A DNA stretch of 64,000 bases from assembly GCF_000515255.1 (NCBI RefSeq), contig NZ_KI911559.1:2305660-2369659 (forward strand). The letters run 5' to 3'. Position numbers and translations under genes: made by a program. Every line of letters starts with the position of its first letter. Within the stretch, counting starts at the first letter, position 1. This stretch comes from Rhodovibrio salinarum DSM 9154 (GTDB lineage Bacteria; Pseudomonadota; Alphaproteobacteria; Kiloniellales; Rhodovibrionaceae). Below are positions 34,531 to 43,723 of the stretch, in pieces. Under the pieces are notes generated by a model. The model was not told the origin of the DNA and did no database searches. It saw only the letters and a list, made by a program, of their open reading frames with translations.

Positions 34531-35484
34531 ATGTCGTTCCAGCAATTCAAGTACCTGGATGCGCTGGCCCGCCACCGGCATTTCGGCCGCGCCTCGGTGG
34601 CGTGTAATGTCACGCAGCCCACGCTGTCGGCTGGCATCCGGGCCCTGGAGCAGGAGTTGGGGACGCGGCTCGTCCATCGTACGCACCGGTTCGAGGGGCT
34701 GACGGCAGAAGGCGAGCGGGTGCTCGCCTGGGCGCAGCGCATGTTGTTCGAGTGGGAGAATCTGCGTGGCAACCTGCTGGACGTCGACGCTTGTCTGAGC
34801 GGTCGCCTGCGTCTGGGGACGATTCCGACAGCATTGCCGGCGGTTTCGGTGATCACGGAACGGTTGTGCCAGCAGCATCCCAACGTCAGTGCAAACGTGC
34901 TGTCGATGACTTCGAACCAGATCCTGGAAGGGCTCGAGCAGTTCCGTCTGGATATTGGCCTGACCTATCTGAATAACGAGCCGCTGCCCGATCTGGAGAC
35001 GCTGCCGCTGTACCGCGAGCGTTACGTGCTGCTGACCCCACGTGATGGCCCGTTTGGCGCCCGTCGGACGGTCACTTGGCAGGAGGCCGCCACGCTTCGG
35101 CTTTGTCTGTTAAACGGGGACATGCAGAATCGCCGGATTATCGACGGCGCTTTCCACCAGGCCGGCGCGGACCCGACACCGCGGGTGGATACCAATTCGA
35201 TCGTCACCCTATGCGCACATATCCATCCGGGCGGCTGGTCCAGCGTTCTGCCGGCGGCGCTGCTCTCCACGATCGTCCAACCGGCAGGTGCCGTAGGTGT
35301 TCCGCTGGTCGAACCGGAACTGACCCCGACCGTCGGCTTCGTCACGCGACGCACCGAGCTCCCGTCGCGTCTGATCACCGCAGCTTGGTCTTGCGCGCGC
35401 GATTTGCCGCCACATACCCTGACGGGCCGGGACGATGAACTGCCGCTGGCACGGGTAGATAGCGCTGGCGTGACGGCTGATTAA
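34531..35484 (+). CDS. LysR-family transcriptional regulator of the formate locus
   Basis: A 317-residue LysR protein. The winged helix is at residues 1-60 (FQQFKYLDALARHRHFGRAS, CNVTQPTLSAGIRALEQELG), followed by the linker helix and a substrate-binding domain (LRLGTIPTALPAV and so on). The ATG at 34531 is chosen because the DNA-binding domain starts there; an in-frame start at 34456 adds 25 residues. The gene is followed, in the same direction, by an OFA-family transporter and by formate-tetrahydrofolate ligase, so it may respond to formate or an organic acid. Similar LysR genes lie at formate dehydrogenase loci. Confidence 0.85.
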   Translation: MSFQQFKYLDALARHRHFGRASVACNVTQPTLSAGIRALEQELGTRLVHRTHRFEGLTAEGERVLAWAQRMLFEWENLRGNLLDVDACLSGRLRLGTIPTALPAVSVITERLCQQHPNVSANVLSMTSNQILEGLEQFRLDIGLTYLNNEPLPDLETLPLYRERYVLLTPRDGPFGARRTVTWQEAATLRLCLLNGDMQNRRIIDGAFHQAGADPTPRVDTNSIVTLCAHIHPGGWSSVLPAALLSTIVQPAGAVGVPLVEPELTPTVGFVTRRTELPSRLITAAWSCARDLPPHTLTGRDDELPLARVDSAGVTAD

Positions 35485-35664
35485 TAGCAAAAATCTATCA
35501 GACTATTGGATTATTCGTTTTGACGGGTGGCCGCCGTGCCGGTTCCGTTCTGGCGCTGCGAACGGCTGCCTGATCGCGCTCACATCACTAGCCGCGATCA
35601 CGGGCTCTGGATGGCACGGGCAGTCAAGTGTCCGGGCCCGTAAGGCCTTGGGGAGGTTCACATC

Positions 35665-37029
35665 ATGGCAGGGTTTCTCGACAAGGCGCGGATCGTCGCG
35701 CCTCGAACGTTCAACCGCTGGCTGATTCCGCCGGCAGCGCTGGCCATCCACCTGTCGATCGGCCAGGTCTATGCGTTCAGCGTGTTCAACGAGCCGATGA
35801 CCCGGATCATCGGCATCGACCAATCCGCCCCAGGCGACTGGGAACTGACGACGCTGGGCTGGATTTTTTCCATCGCGATCGCCGTACTTGGTCTGACGGC
35901 CGCGTTCGGCGGACGCTGGCTGGAACGTGTCGGCCCGCGTAAAGGCATGGTCGTCGCGGCCACGGCTTGGGGCGGCGGCTTCCTGGTGGCTGCGCTAGGC
36001 TGCTGGTTGCATTCGATCTGGCTGGTCTACCTTGGCTACGGGGTGTTCGGCGGGATCGGGCTCGGGTTCGCCTACATCTCGCCGGTGAAGACGCTGATCC
36101 GCTGGTTCCCCGATCGGCCGGGCATGGCGACCGGCATGGCCATCATGGGCTTCGGCGGCGGTGCGATGATCGGCTCCCCGCTGGCGGTCGAACTGATGGA
36201 CGTCTACGCCGGCCCGGACTCGGTCGGCGTCGGGGCGACCTTCGCCACGATGGGCGTGATCTACTTCGTCATGATGATGTTCGGTGCGCTGATCGTCCGG
36301 GTGCCGCACGACGACTGGCAGCCGGCCGGCTTCAAGCCGGAGCAGGCCAGCGGCAACCGGCTACAGACGCAAGGCCACGTGCACGTCGATCAGGCGCTGC
36401 GCACCCCGCAGTTCTGGCTGATCTGGGCTGTGCTGTGCCTGAACGTTACCGCGGGCATCGGCGTGCTCGGCCAGGCCTCGGTGATGAGCCAGGAGATGGT
36501 CGGCGTCTCCGCCAACGCCGCGGCCGGCTTCGTCGGCCTGCTCAGCATCTTCAACATGCTGGGGCGGTTTATCTGGTCCAGCACATCCGACTACATCGGG
36601 CGCAAGGCGACCTATTCGACCTTCTTCATCCTGGGCATCCTGCTCTATGCCGCCGTGCCCAGCATTGCCTCGGGCGGCGTGATCACGCTGTTCGTGCTTT
36701 GCTACCTGATCATCATCTCGATGTACGGCGGCGGCTTTGCGACGGTGCCAGCCTATCTGCGCGACCTGTTCGGGACCGCCCACGTCGGTGCCATTCACGG
36801 CCGGTTGCTGACGGCCTGGTCGGTGGCCGGCGTGCTCGGCCCGGTGTTGATCAACTACCTGCGCGAGTTCCAGCTCAACCAGGGCGTACCGCCGGCAGAG
36901 GCCTATTCGCTGACGATGTACATCATGGCCGGGCTGCTTGCCGTTGGCTTGCTGTGCAACCTGGCGATCCGGCCGATGGCGGACCGTCATCTGATGTCCG
37001 AGCGCGAACTGGCCGCCGCCGCAGAATAG
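35665..37029 (+). CDS. OFA-family MFS transporter (oxalate/formate antiporter-like)
   Basis: A 454-residue twelve-helix transporter of the OFA family: LSIGQVYAFSVFNEPM at about 32-47, GGIGLGFAYISPVKTLIRWF around 130-149, and MATGMAIMGFGGGAMIGSPL. It starts with a GGGGAGG-type ribosome binding site. The following 58-codon gene encodes a matching small membrane subunit. The formate-tetrahydrofolate ligase gene comes next, so formate import feeding one-carbon metabolism is the simplest reading. The exact substrate (formate, oxalate or another monocarboxylate) is not resolved. Confidence 0.85.
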   Translation: MAGFLDKARIVAPRTFNRWLIPPAALAIHLSIGQVYAFSVFNEPMTRIIGIDQSAPGDWELTTLGWIFSIAIAVLGLTAAFGGRWLERVGPRKGMVVAATAWGGGFLVAALGCWLHSIWLVYLGYGVFGGIGLGFAYISPVKTLIRWFPDRPGMATGMAIMGFGGGAMIGSPLAVELMDVYAGPDSVGVGATFATMGVIYFVMMMFGALIVRVPHDDWQPAGFKPEQASGNRLQTQGHVHVDQALRTPQFWLIWAVLCLNVTAGIGVLGQASVMSQEMVGVSANAAAGFVGLLSIFNMLGRFIWSSTSDYIGRKATYSTFFILGILLYAAVPSIASGGVITLFVLCYLIIISMYGGGFATVPAYLRDLFGTAHVGAIHGRLLTAWSVAGVLGPVLINYLREFQLNQGVPPAEAYSLTMYIMAGLLAVGLLCNLAIRPMADRHLMSERELAAAAE

Positions 37030-37042
37030 CGAGGTTAAGACC

Positions 37043-37219
37043 ATGGCACGCCCAAGCTATCAGGAGACTGACCCGATCGACCGCGAAGCCTCCGCCATTG
37101 CCGGGGAGGAGCACGTCGACCCGGCAACCGGCCGGCTGATCGGCGTCTGGGCGATCGTTTTGATCCCGTTGCTCTATGGGGTCTACAACACCATTCTGAA
37201 GGCATCGGCCCTGTTCTAG
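37043..37219 (+). CDS. Small single-helix subunit of the OFA transporter
   Basis: A 58-residue protein starting 13 bases after the transporter stop. It has a polar N-terminus (MARPSYQETDP), a TGRLIGVWAIVLIPLLYGVY segment that forms the only transmembrane helix at about 30-50, and a short tail NTILKASALF. Small proteins of this kind accompany OFA transporters in other proteobacteria, where they are annotated as MFS transporter small subunit. AGGTTAAG precedes the ATG. The helix probably packs against the large subunit; function is unproven. Confidence 0.7.
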   Translation: MARPSYQETDPIDREASAIAGEEHVDPATGRLIGVWAIVLIPLLYGVYNTILKASALF

Positions 37220-37228
37220 GGGCTGGTT

Positions 37229-37270
37229 CAGCAGCCCGCCGACCTTGCGCGCCGGGCGCGCGGGCTGCTG
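37229..37270 (+). repeat. Stem-loop before the formate ligase gene
   Basis: Inverted repeat CAGCAGCCCGC / GCGGGCTGCTG with a 20-base loop, 10 bases after the small subunit stop. It lacks a T-run; a partial terminator or mRNA stabiliser is likely. Confidence 0.5.
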
Positions 37271-37405
37271 CGCCGTGCCCGACGGTAAGATCGCGGCGTC
37301 CCCAACGCCGTTCCGAACGAGCTGGACGCGCTCCGTGCGCGGTCCCACGTTCGTCGCGCACGTCAACGCAAGCCGAATTCACAAAAACATTGAGAGGGGG
37401 GCATT

Positions 37406-39076
37406 GTGCCCAGCGATATCGATATCGCCCGCGCTGCGGACATGCAGCCGATCAAGCGCGTTGCGGAAAAGCTCGACATCCCAGCGGACGCGATCCTGGA
37501 GTATGGACCCTACAAGGGGAAGGTGTCCTACGATTATCTGCGTTCGATCCAGAACCGTCCGCGCGGCAAGTTGATCCTGGTGACCGCGATCAATCCGACG
37601 CCGGCGGGCGAGGGTAAGACGACCACGACCGTGGGGCTGGGCGATGCGCTGAACCGGATCGGCAAGAGAACGGCGATCTGCCTGCGCGAGCCCTCGTTGG
37701 GCCCCTGTTTCGGCGTGAAGGGAGGGGCCGCCGGCGGTGGCCATGCCCAGGTCGTCCCGATGGAGGACATCAACCTGCACTTCACCGGCGACTTCCACGC
37801 GATCACCAGCGCACACAATCTGCTGGCCGCACTGATCGACAATCATATCCACTGGGGCAACACGCTGGGCTTCGACACCCGTCGGATCGCCTGGAAGCGC
37901 GTGATGGACATGAACGACCGCGCCCTGCGCGAGATCACGATCGCGCAAGGCGGCGTGGCCAACGGTTTCCCACGCGAGGACGGCTTCGACATCACCGTCG
38001 CCTCCGAGGTGATGGCGATTTTCTGTCTGGCAACCGACCTCAAGGACCTCGAAGACCGTCTGGCCAAGATCGTGGTCGGCTATACCCGCGAGCAGGAGCC
38101 GATCACGACTGGCGATCTGGGCGCCGAGAGTCCGATGGCCGTGCTGCTGCGCGATGCGCTGATGCCGAATATCGTGCAGACGCTGGAGAACAATCCGGCG
38201 TTCATCCACGGCGGACCGTTCGCCAACATCGCCCATGGCTGTAACAGTGTGATGGCGACGCAATCCGGCCTGCATCTGGCCGACTACACCGTGACCGAGG
38301 CCGGTTTTGGCGCCGATCTGGGGGCGGAGAAGTTCTTCAACATCAAGTGCCGCAAGGCCGGGCTGCAGCCAAACGCGGCCGTGATCGTCGCAACCGCCCG
38401 GGCGCTGAAGATGCACGGCGGCGTTGCGAAGGACCAGCTGGGCGAGGAGAACGTGGCCGCGATCCGCGCGGGGTGCGCCAACCTGACCCGTCACATCGCC
38501 AACGTGAAAGGTTTCGGCGTTCCGGTGGTTGTGGCGATCAACCGCTTCACCAGCGATACCGACGCCGAACTCGAGGAGATTCGAGCGCAGGCGGAGACGC
38601 AGGGCGTGCGTGCGGTGCTGTGCAGCCACTGGGCCGACGGGTCCGCCGGGACGCAGGAGCTTGCCGAGCACGTGGTCGCGCTCGCGGATGCCGGGACCGA
38701 TGCCTTTCAGCCCCTATACGGCGACGACATGAGCCTGTGGGACAAGGCCCGGACGGTCGCGCAGGAGCTGTATGGCGCGGGCGACATCGACGCGGACTCG
38801 CAGGTACGGGCGCGCTTCCAGGAACTGCAGGATCAGGGCTACGGCAACTTCCCGATCTGTATGGCGAAGACGCAATATTCCTTTTCGACCGATCCGACCC
38901 AAATGGGGGCGCCATCCGGCCACACGGTGACCATCCGCGAGGTGCGGGTCTCGGCCGGGGCCGGCTTCCTGGTCGCAGTCACCGGAGAGATCCTAACCAT
39001 GCCGGGTCTCCCCAGCCATCCGGCCGCAAACGACATCTACCTGGATCAAAACGGCTGGATCCAAGGGCTTTTCTAG
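37406..39076 (+). CDS. fhs: Formate-tetrahydrofolate ligase
   Basis: ATP-dependent conversion of formate and tetrahydrofolate to 10-formyl-tetrahydrofolate. The 556 residues are the normal length. The nucleotide loop [18 protein letters not shown] starts at about residue 64, followed by [20 protein letters not shown] at about 93-112 and [24 protein letters not shown] start at 37406 has GAGAGGGG upstream. It lies downstream of the OFA transporter and its small subunit, and a strong terminator follows. The combination supplies one-carbon units from external formate. Confidence 0.95.
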   Translation: MPSDIDIARAADMQPIKRVAEKLDIPADAILEYGPYKGKVSYDYLRSIQNRPRGKLILVTAINPTPAGEGKTTTTVGLGDALNRIGKRTAICLREPSLGPCFGVKGGAAGGGHAQVVPMEDINLHFTGDFHAITSAHNLLAALIDNHIHWGNTLGFDTRRIAWKRVMDMNDRALREITIAQGGVANGFPREDGFDITVASEVMAIFCLATDLKDLEDRLAKIVVGYTREQEPITTGDLGAESPMAVLLRDALMPNIVQTLENNPAFIHGGPFANIAHGCNSVMATQSGLHLADYTVTEAGFGADLGAEKFFNIKCRKAGLQPNAAVIVATARALKMHGGVAKDQLGEENVAAIRAGCANLTRHIANVKGFGVPVVVAINRFTSDTDAELEEIRAQAETQGVRAVLCSHWADGSAGTQELAEHVVALADAGTDAFQPLYGDDMSLWDKARTVAQELYGAGDIDADSQVRARFQELQDQGYGNFPICMAKTQYSFSTDPTQMGAPSGHTVTIREVRVSAGAGFLVAVTGEILTMPGLPSHPAANDIYLDQNGWIQGLF

Positions 39077-39135
39077 GCGCGCGCTGGCGCCGATATGTCG
39101 GTCGATGCGTGCGCGCGTCGCTTGTTGATCGCATG

Positions 39136-39175
39136 ATCTCCGCCGCACATGGTTGTGCGGCGGAGATTTATTTGA
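39136..39175 (+). terminator. Rho-independent terminator of fhs
   Basis: A perfect 13-bp stem ATCTCCGCCGCAC / GTGCGGCGGAGAT with a six-base loop followed by TTATTTG, 59 bases after the fhs stop. It separates formate and urea transcription units. Confidence 0.85.
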
Positions 39176-39329
39176 TCGCAACGTCGCCGGGGGTGTTGCC
39201 TGCATGATGATCAGCCAGGTTCTTTTCGTTCACGCGCTGCACAAAAATTAAGCGGATCGTCGGTGTCCGGTGGCGGGTATCCGCACCCAAAAGCCCTCCG
39301 AAGGCGCGAAATCCAGGGATTGCACGTGC

Positions 39330-39346
39330 TTGGCACGCCGTTTGCT
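39330..39346 (+). promoter_or_regulatory. Sigma-54 (RpoN) promoter of the urt-ure operon
   Basis: The sequence TTGGCACGCCGTTTGCT matches the sigma-54 consensus: GG at 39332-39333, ten bases, then GC at 39344-39345. It lies 64 bases upstream of the urtA ATG. Sigma-54 with NtrC is the usual route of nitrogen control, so urea use is probably induced under nitrogen limitation. Confidence 0.85.
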
Positions 39347-39409
39347 GAGAACGCGCTGCGTTCGCAGACGACGCTGGATAATGCGGAATCAACGAGGAGG
39401 GCCAGCCCG

Positions 39410-40705
39410 ATGCGACTTCCCAAACGCCTGTTGGGCCTGACGGTGGGGGCGGCGCTCGCCCTGGCCGGCGGTCCCGTCGCCGCGCAGGACGGCGAGCCGA
39501 TCAAGGTCGGCGTGCTGCATTCCCTGTCCGGCACGATGGCGATTTCCGAGACCACGCTGAAAGACACCGTCGAAATGATGGTGTCCGACCTCAACGAGAG
39601 TGGCGGCCTGCTGGGCCGCGAGGTCGAGACGGTCGTGGTCGACCCAGCTTCCGACTGGGACCTGTTCGCCGAGAAGGCGCGACAGCTGATCGAGGTCGAG
39701 GACGTCGACGTGGTGTTCGGCTGCTGGACGTCGGCCAGCCGCAAAGCGGTGCTGCCGGTGTTCGAGGAGCTGGACGGTCTGCTGTTCTACCCCGTGCAGT
39801 ACGAGGGGCAGGAGGCATCCAAGAACATCTTCTACACCGGCGCGGCGCCGAACCAGCAGTCGATCCCCGCGACCAAGTACCTGCTGGATCAGGGGTTCGA
39901 GCGCTTCGCGTTGCTCGGGACCGACTACGTCTTCCCGCGCACCACCAACAAGATCCTGGATGCCTACCTAAACCAGAACGGCATCTCCGACGACGACATC
40001 ATGGTGAACTACACGCCGTTCGGGCACTCCGACTGGCAGTCGATCATCAGCCGGGTGAAGTCGTTCGCCAATCAGGGTAAGCGCACCGCGATCATCTCCA
40101 CGATCAACGGCGACGCCAACGTGCCGTTCTACAAGGAGTTGGCGAACCAGGGCGTGGACGCGCTGGACACGCCGGTCGTGGCCTTCTCGGTCGGCGAGCA
40201 GGAGCTCTCGGGCATCGATACCGACCCGCTGATCGGGCACTTGGCGGCCTGGAACTACTTCATGACCGTGGAGACGCCGGAGAACGACAAGTTCATCGCC
40301 AACTTCCGCGAGTTCACCGACGACGAGGACCGCGTCGTGAACGACCCCATGGAGGCGCACTATATCGGCTTCAACATGTGGGTGCAGGCGGTACGGCAGG
40401 CCGGGACGACGGATGTCGCGGCAGTCCGCAACGCGATGTACGGCCAGACGGTGCAGTCACTCTCCGGTTTCGAGGTGGCGATGAACGAGAACCATCACCT
40501 CTCCAAGCCGGTGATGATCGGCGAGATCGGTCCGGGCGGTCAGTTCAACATCGTCCAGAAGACCGACGAGGCGATCCCGGGCGATCCCTGGTCCGACTAC
40601 CTGCCGGAAAGCGAGAACCTGACGGCCGACTGGACCTATCCCTGGGTCTGCGGCGGCTGTGAGGAGCCGACCTTCGCCGATGCCGGTCTGATCGGCGTCG
40701 ACTAG
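39410..40705 (+). CDS. urtA: Urea ABC transporter substrate-binding protein UrtA
   Basis: A 431-residue periplasmic protein with signal peptide ending in GPVAA. It shows the UrtA signature: PIKVGVLHSLSGTMAISET near the N-terminus, DPASDWDLFAEKARQLI, VFGCWTSASRKAVLPVFE, LFYPVQYEG and NYFMTVETPEN. The ATG at 39410 has GAGGAGGG upstream and is preferred to an earlier frame opening at 39263, which would include the sigma-54 promoter. It is the first gene of an unbroken urt-ure set, followed by a large hairpin. Confidence 0.95.
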   Translation: MRLPKRLLGLTVGAALALAGGPVAAQDGEPIKVGVLHSLSGTMAISETTLKDTVEMMVSDLNESGGLLGREVETVVVDPASDWDLFAEKARQLIEVEDVDVVFGCWTSASRKAVLPVFEELDGLLFYPVQYEGQEASKNIFYTGAAPNQQSIPATKYLLDQGFERFALLGTDYVFPRTTNKILDAYLNQNGISDDDIMVNYTPFGHSDWQSIISRVKSFANQGKRTAIISTINGDANVPFYKELANQGVDALDTPVVAFSVGEQELSGIDTDPLIGHLAAWNYFMTVETPENDKFIANFREFTDDEDRVVNDPMEAHYIGFNMWVQAVRQAGTTDVAAVRNAMYGQTVQSLSGFEVAMNENHHLSKPVMIGEIGPGGQFNIVQKTDEAIPGDPWSDYLPESENLTADWTYPWVCGGCEEPTFADAGLIGVD

Positions 40706-40729
40706 GCGATCGAACGTCATCCGCGACCA

Positions 40730-40795
40730 CGCCGGGCGGTCCCGCGCGCGCCCGCACCCCTGCGGACGCGAACTGGAGGGGCGGGCCGCCCGGCG
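40730..40795 (+). repeat. Large stem-loop between urtA and urtB
   Basis: Left arm CGCCGGGCGGTCCCGC pairs with right arm GCGGGCCGCCCGGCG with one bulged base. A small hairpin CCGCA / TGCGG lies within the loop. It sits 24 bases after the urtA stop without a T-run, in the same position as the hairpin after the LivK-like gene at 15100. Probable role: higher mRNA level for the binding protein than for the membrane parts. Confidence 0.6.
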
Positions 40796-40911
40796 CATCG
40801 CGGCTTTCGGCCGTCGGTTTCCATGCCGTTGGCTGCCGATCGCGGACGCTGCCGTGCAGTCCAAGTATCGGTTTTCCTGATCACTGACATTCCCGGACGG
40901 GGTGGGGCTGA

Positions 40912-42570
40912 ATGACCGGATGTCAACGCGCATCGCGGGCGGGCTGGACGGCCTGCGCCGTACTGGCGCTCGGTCTGGTGCTGGCGCTGGCCGCAGGCAT
41001 AAAGCCAGCCGTCGCGCAATCGGCCGACGACATGGCCTTCGCCGAGGCGGTTCAGACATTGGCCACCGGCGACCGGCCGGCGCGCGAGCAGGCGGTCGAC
41101 CGGATCGTCGAGCTTGGCCATCCGCGCGCGGCGGCCGTGCTGTCGGCGCTGATGTATCGACGTTTGGGTGTGGTCGAGGGCTCGGACCGCGTGGTCCTGG
41201 AACCCGACGACGGCGGACCGGTGCAGGATGCCTTGACCGGCAAGCCGGTCGACAACCCGGACGCGCTCGAGATCGAGACGATCTACGCCAGCAACCAGAT
41301 CCGCCGGAAGCTGCGTACCGCGATCAGCCAAGTACAGATTTTCGCCCAGGATCCCGATGCCCGGCTCGCGGCGACCCGCGACATCGTGCGCGATCCCTCG
41401 CCGGCGACGGCCGATCTGCTGCAACGCGCGCTGGAACGGGAGGAAGTGGCGCGCGTCGAGACCGCAATCCGCCTGGCGCTTGCCAAGGTCGAGCTGCTGG
41501 CCGGCGATACCGAGACACAATTGGCCGCGATCGAGCGGCTGTCCGGCAGCACGGCACCGGAGGTCCGCAGCCTGCTGTTGCAGCTGCTGCAGCGTGAGGA
41601 CCTGCCGGAGGAGGTGCGTACCGCCGCCGACGAGGCCGCCGCCGCGATCGAGACGCGCTTGACGTTGATCGACTGGGGGCAGCGGGTGTTCCAGGGCATC
41701 TCGCTCGGCTCCGTGTTGCTGCTGGCGGCGGTCGGGCTGGCGATCACCTTCGGCGTGATGGGGGTGATCAACCTTGCCCACGGCGAGATGCTGATGCTGG
41801 GCGCCTACACGACCTTCGTCGTGCAGCAGACGGTCCTGTCGGTGGCCCCGGGGCTGAGCGAGCTGTCGGTGCTGATTGCGTTGCCGGCGGCTTTCCTGGT
41901 TGCGGGGGCCATGGGCGTGCTGCTGGAGCAGACGGTCGTGCGTCATCTCTACGGCCGGCCGCTGGAGACGCTGCTGGCCACCTTCGGAATCAGCCTGCTG
42001 CTGCAGCAGGGGGTACGCACGATCTTCGGCGCGCCCAACAAGGAGGTCTCCAACCCGAGCTGGATGTCCGGCAGCATCGATCTGATCGGCGGCGCGGTCC
42101 TGACCTACAACCGCATCTTCATCCTGATCTTCGCGCTGGCGGTGCTGGCGGCGCTGGCGCTGGTGCTCAAGCGCACCACCTTTGGTCTGTATGTGCGCGC
42201 GGTGACGCAGAACCGCAGCATGGCCCGTGCGATGGGCATCCCGAGCGGTCGGATCGACGCGCTGACCTTCGGGCTCGGCTCCGGGATCGCCGGGATCGGT
42301 GGTGTGGCGCTGTCGCAGATCACCAACGTCAGTCCCAACCTTGGCCAGTCGTTCATCGTCGACAGCTTCATGGTCGTCGTGTTCGGCGGGGTGGGAAGCC
42401 TGTGGGGCGTGCTTGGCGGCTCGATGGTGCTGGGCATCCTGAACAAGTTTTTGGAGCCTTATGCCGGGGCGATGCTGGGCAAGGTGATCGTCCTGATCCT
42501 GCTCATCCTATTCATTCAGTGGCGCCCGCGCGGCCTGTTCGCGCTCAAGGGCCGCGCGGGCGAGCAGTAG
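40912..42570 (+). CDS. urtB: Urea ABC transporter permease UrtB
   Basis: A 552-residue protein. A signal-like helix at the N-terminus is followed by a periplasmic domain of about 210 residues with helical repeats (DRIVELGHPRAAAVLSALM, LAAIERLSGSTAPEVRSLLL). The LivH-type permease then runs from about residue 260 (QGISLGSVLLLAAVGLAITF, INLAHGEMLMLGAYTTF). The long N-terminal domain is a standard feature of UrtB. The ATPase contact loop has MARAMGIPSGRIDALTFGLG. UrtC follows 10 bases later. Confidence 0.93.
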   Translation: MTGCQRASRAGWTACAVLALGLVLALAAGIKPAVAQSADDMAFAEAVQTLATGDRPAREQAVDRIVELGHPRAAAVLSALMYRRLGVVEGSDRVVLEPDDGGPVQDALTGKPVDNPDALEIETIYASNQIRRKLRTAISQVQIFAQDPDARLAATRDIVRDPSPATADLLQRALEREEVARVETAIRLALAKVELLAGDTETQLAAIERLSGSTAPEVRSLLLQLLQREDLPEEVRTAADEAAAAIETRLTLIDWGQRVFQGISLGSVLLLAAVGLAITFGVMGVINLAHGEMLMLGAYTTFVVQQTVLSVAPGLSELSVLIALPAAFLVAGAMGVLLEQTVVRHLYGRPLETLLATFGISLLLQQGVRTIFGAPNKEVSNPSWMSGSIDLIGGAVLTYNRIFILIFALAVLAALALVLKRTTFGLYVRAVTQNRSMARAMGIPSGRIDALTFGLGSGIAGIGGVALSQITNVSPNLGQSFIVDSFMVVVFGGVGSLWGVLGGSMVLGILNKFLEPYAGAMLGKVIVLILLILFIQWRPRGLFALKGRAGEQ

Positions 42571-42580
42571 GAGACGCGCG

Positions 42581-43723
42581 ATGACACTGAAACCTGCAAG
42601 CACGCGCCTGCCGGCTGCCGGCGTCGGTCGCCTACCTGGACGTGTGACGCGCGCGGATCTGGCGCTGCTCGCGCTGCTGCTGTTCGTCCTGTTCGGGGTG
42701 CCGGCCCTGAACCTGTTGCCGGACGGATCGGCGCTGCGGTTGCCGGACTACATGATCGGCGTGCTCGGCAAGTTCTGGTGTTTTGCCATGCTGGCGCTGG
42801 CGCACGGACTGTTGTGGGGTTACGCGGGGCCGCTCAGCCTCGGTCACGGCGCCTTCTTTGGCCTGGGTGGCTATTGCATGGGCATGTACCTGGCCCAGCA
42901 GAAGGCGATCAGCGCCGGCAACCAACTGCCGGAGTTCATGGTCTTCCTGAACTGGGACCACCTGCCGTGGTGGTGGACCGGTACGGAGCTGTTCCCGGTC
43001 GCCTTGCTGTTCATCCTGGGCGTACCGGGGCTGCTTGCCTTCGTGTTCGGCTATTTCACCTTCCGCAGCCGGATCTCCGGCGTCTACTTCTCGATCATCA
43101 GCCAGGCGATGGTGTTCGCCTTGATGTTGGCCTTCTCGCGCTCGGAACTCGGCTTCGGCGGCAAGACCGGCCTGACTAACTTCTCGCAAATCCTGGGCTT
43201 TTCGGTCGCCGATCAGGGCACGCGCATCGGCATCTACATGGTCACGGTGCTGGCCTTGGCGGGCAGCTATCTTCTGTGCCGCTGGATCGTCCGCTCCAAG
43301 CTGGGACAGGTCCTGATCGCGATCCGCGAGGCGGAGGAGCGGGTACGCTTCCTGGGCTATCCGGCCGACCGGGTGAAGCTGTTCGTGTTCGTTCTCTCGG
43401 CCATGATCGCCGGGCTGGGCGGCGCGCTTTACGTGCCCCAGGCCGGCATCATCAACCCCAGCGAGTTCGAGCCCGCGCAGTCGATCGAGGTCGCCGCCTG
43501 GGTCGCGGTCGGCGGCCGGGGCACGTTGGTCGGGCCGATCCTGGGCGCGCTCGGCGTCAATGCGGCGAAGAGCTGGTTGACTGGCGTCGCCCCGGAGCTG
43601 TGGCTGTTCTTCCTGGGCGCGCTGTTCATCGCGGTGACGCTGTTCCTGCCCAAGGGGCTGGCCGGCGTGTGGCCGCAAATCCGCGCGTCGCTCGCCAAGC
43701 AGCGGGGAGGCGGTCATGGCTGA
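42581..43723 (+). CDS. urtC: Urea ABC transporter permease UrtC
   Basis: A 380-residue LivM-type permease. Features are GLLWGYAGPLSLGHGAFFGL at about 85-104, the UrtC-specific insertion with QKAISAGNQLPEFMVFLNWD and PWWWTGTELFP, and an ATPase contact loop EAEERVRFLGYPADRVKLF at about 249-267. It ends in LPKGLAGVWPQ. The stop overlaps urtD by 8 bases. Confidence 0.93.
   Translation: MTLKPASTRLPAAGVGRLPGRVTRADLALLALLLFVLFGVPALNLLPDGSALRLPDYMIGVLGKFWCFAMLALAHGLLWGYAGPLSLGHGAFFGLGGYCMGMYLAQQKAISAGNQLPEFMVFLNWDHLPWWWTGTELFPVALLFILGVPGLLAFVFGYFTFRSRISGVYFSIISQAMVFALMLAFSRSELGFGGKTGLTNFSQILGFSVADQGTRIGIYMVTVLALAGSYLLCRWIVRSKLGQVLIAIREAEERVRFLGYPADRVKLFVFVLSAMIAGLGGALYVPQAGIINPSEFEPAQSIEVAAWVAVGGRGTLVGPILGALGVNAAKSWLTGVAPELWLFFLGALFIAVTLFLPKGLAGVWPQIRASLAKQRGGGHG

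Larger units (their letters stand above)
39077..39409 (+). promoter_or_regulatory. Control region between fhs and urtA (333 bases, no gene)
   Basis: Contains the fhs terminator and, downstream, the sigma-54 promoter of urtA (both listed separately). Between them lie AT-rich sequence and a GGGT/ACCC repeat near 39280. I could not assign NtrC sites with confidence, although TGCAC occurs at 39238 and 39321. Confidence 0.5.

Noticed and set aside
35967-37139. A 390-codon plus-strand frame inside and beyond the OFA transporter
   Set aside because: It is an out-of-frame reading of the transporter; the end also overlaps the small subunit gene, which has a better start.
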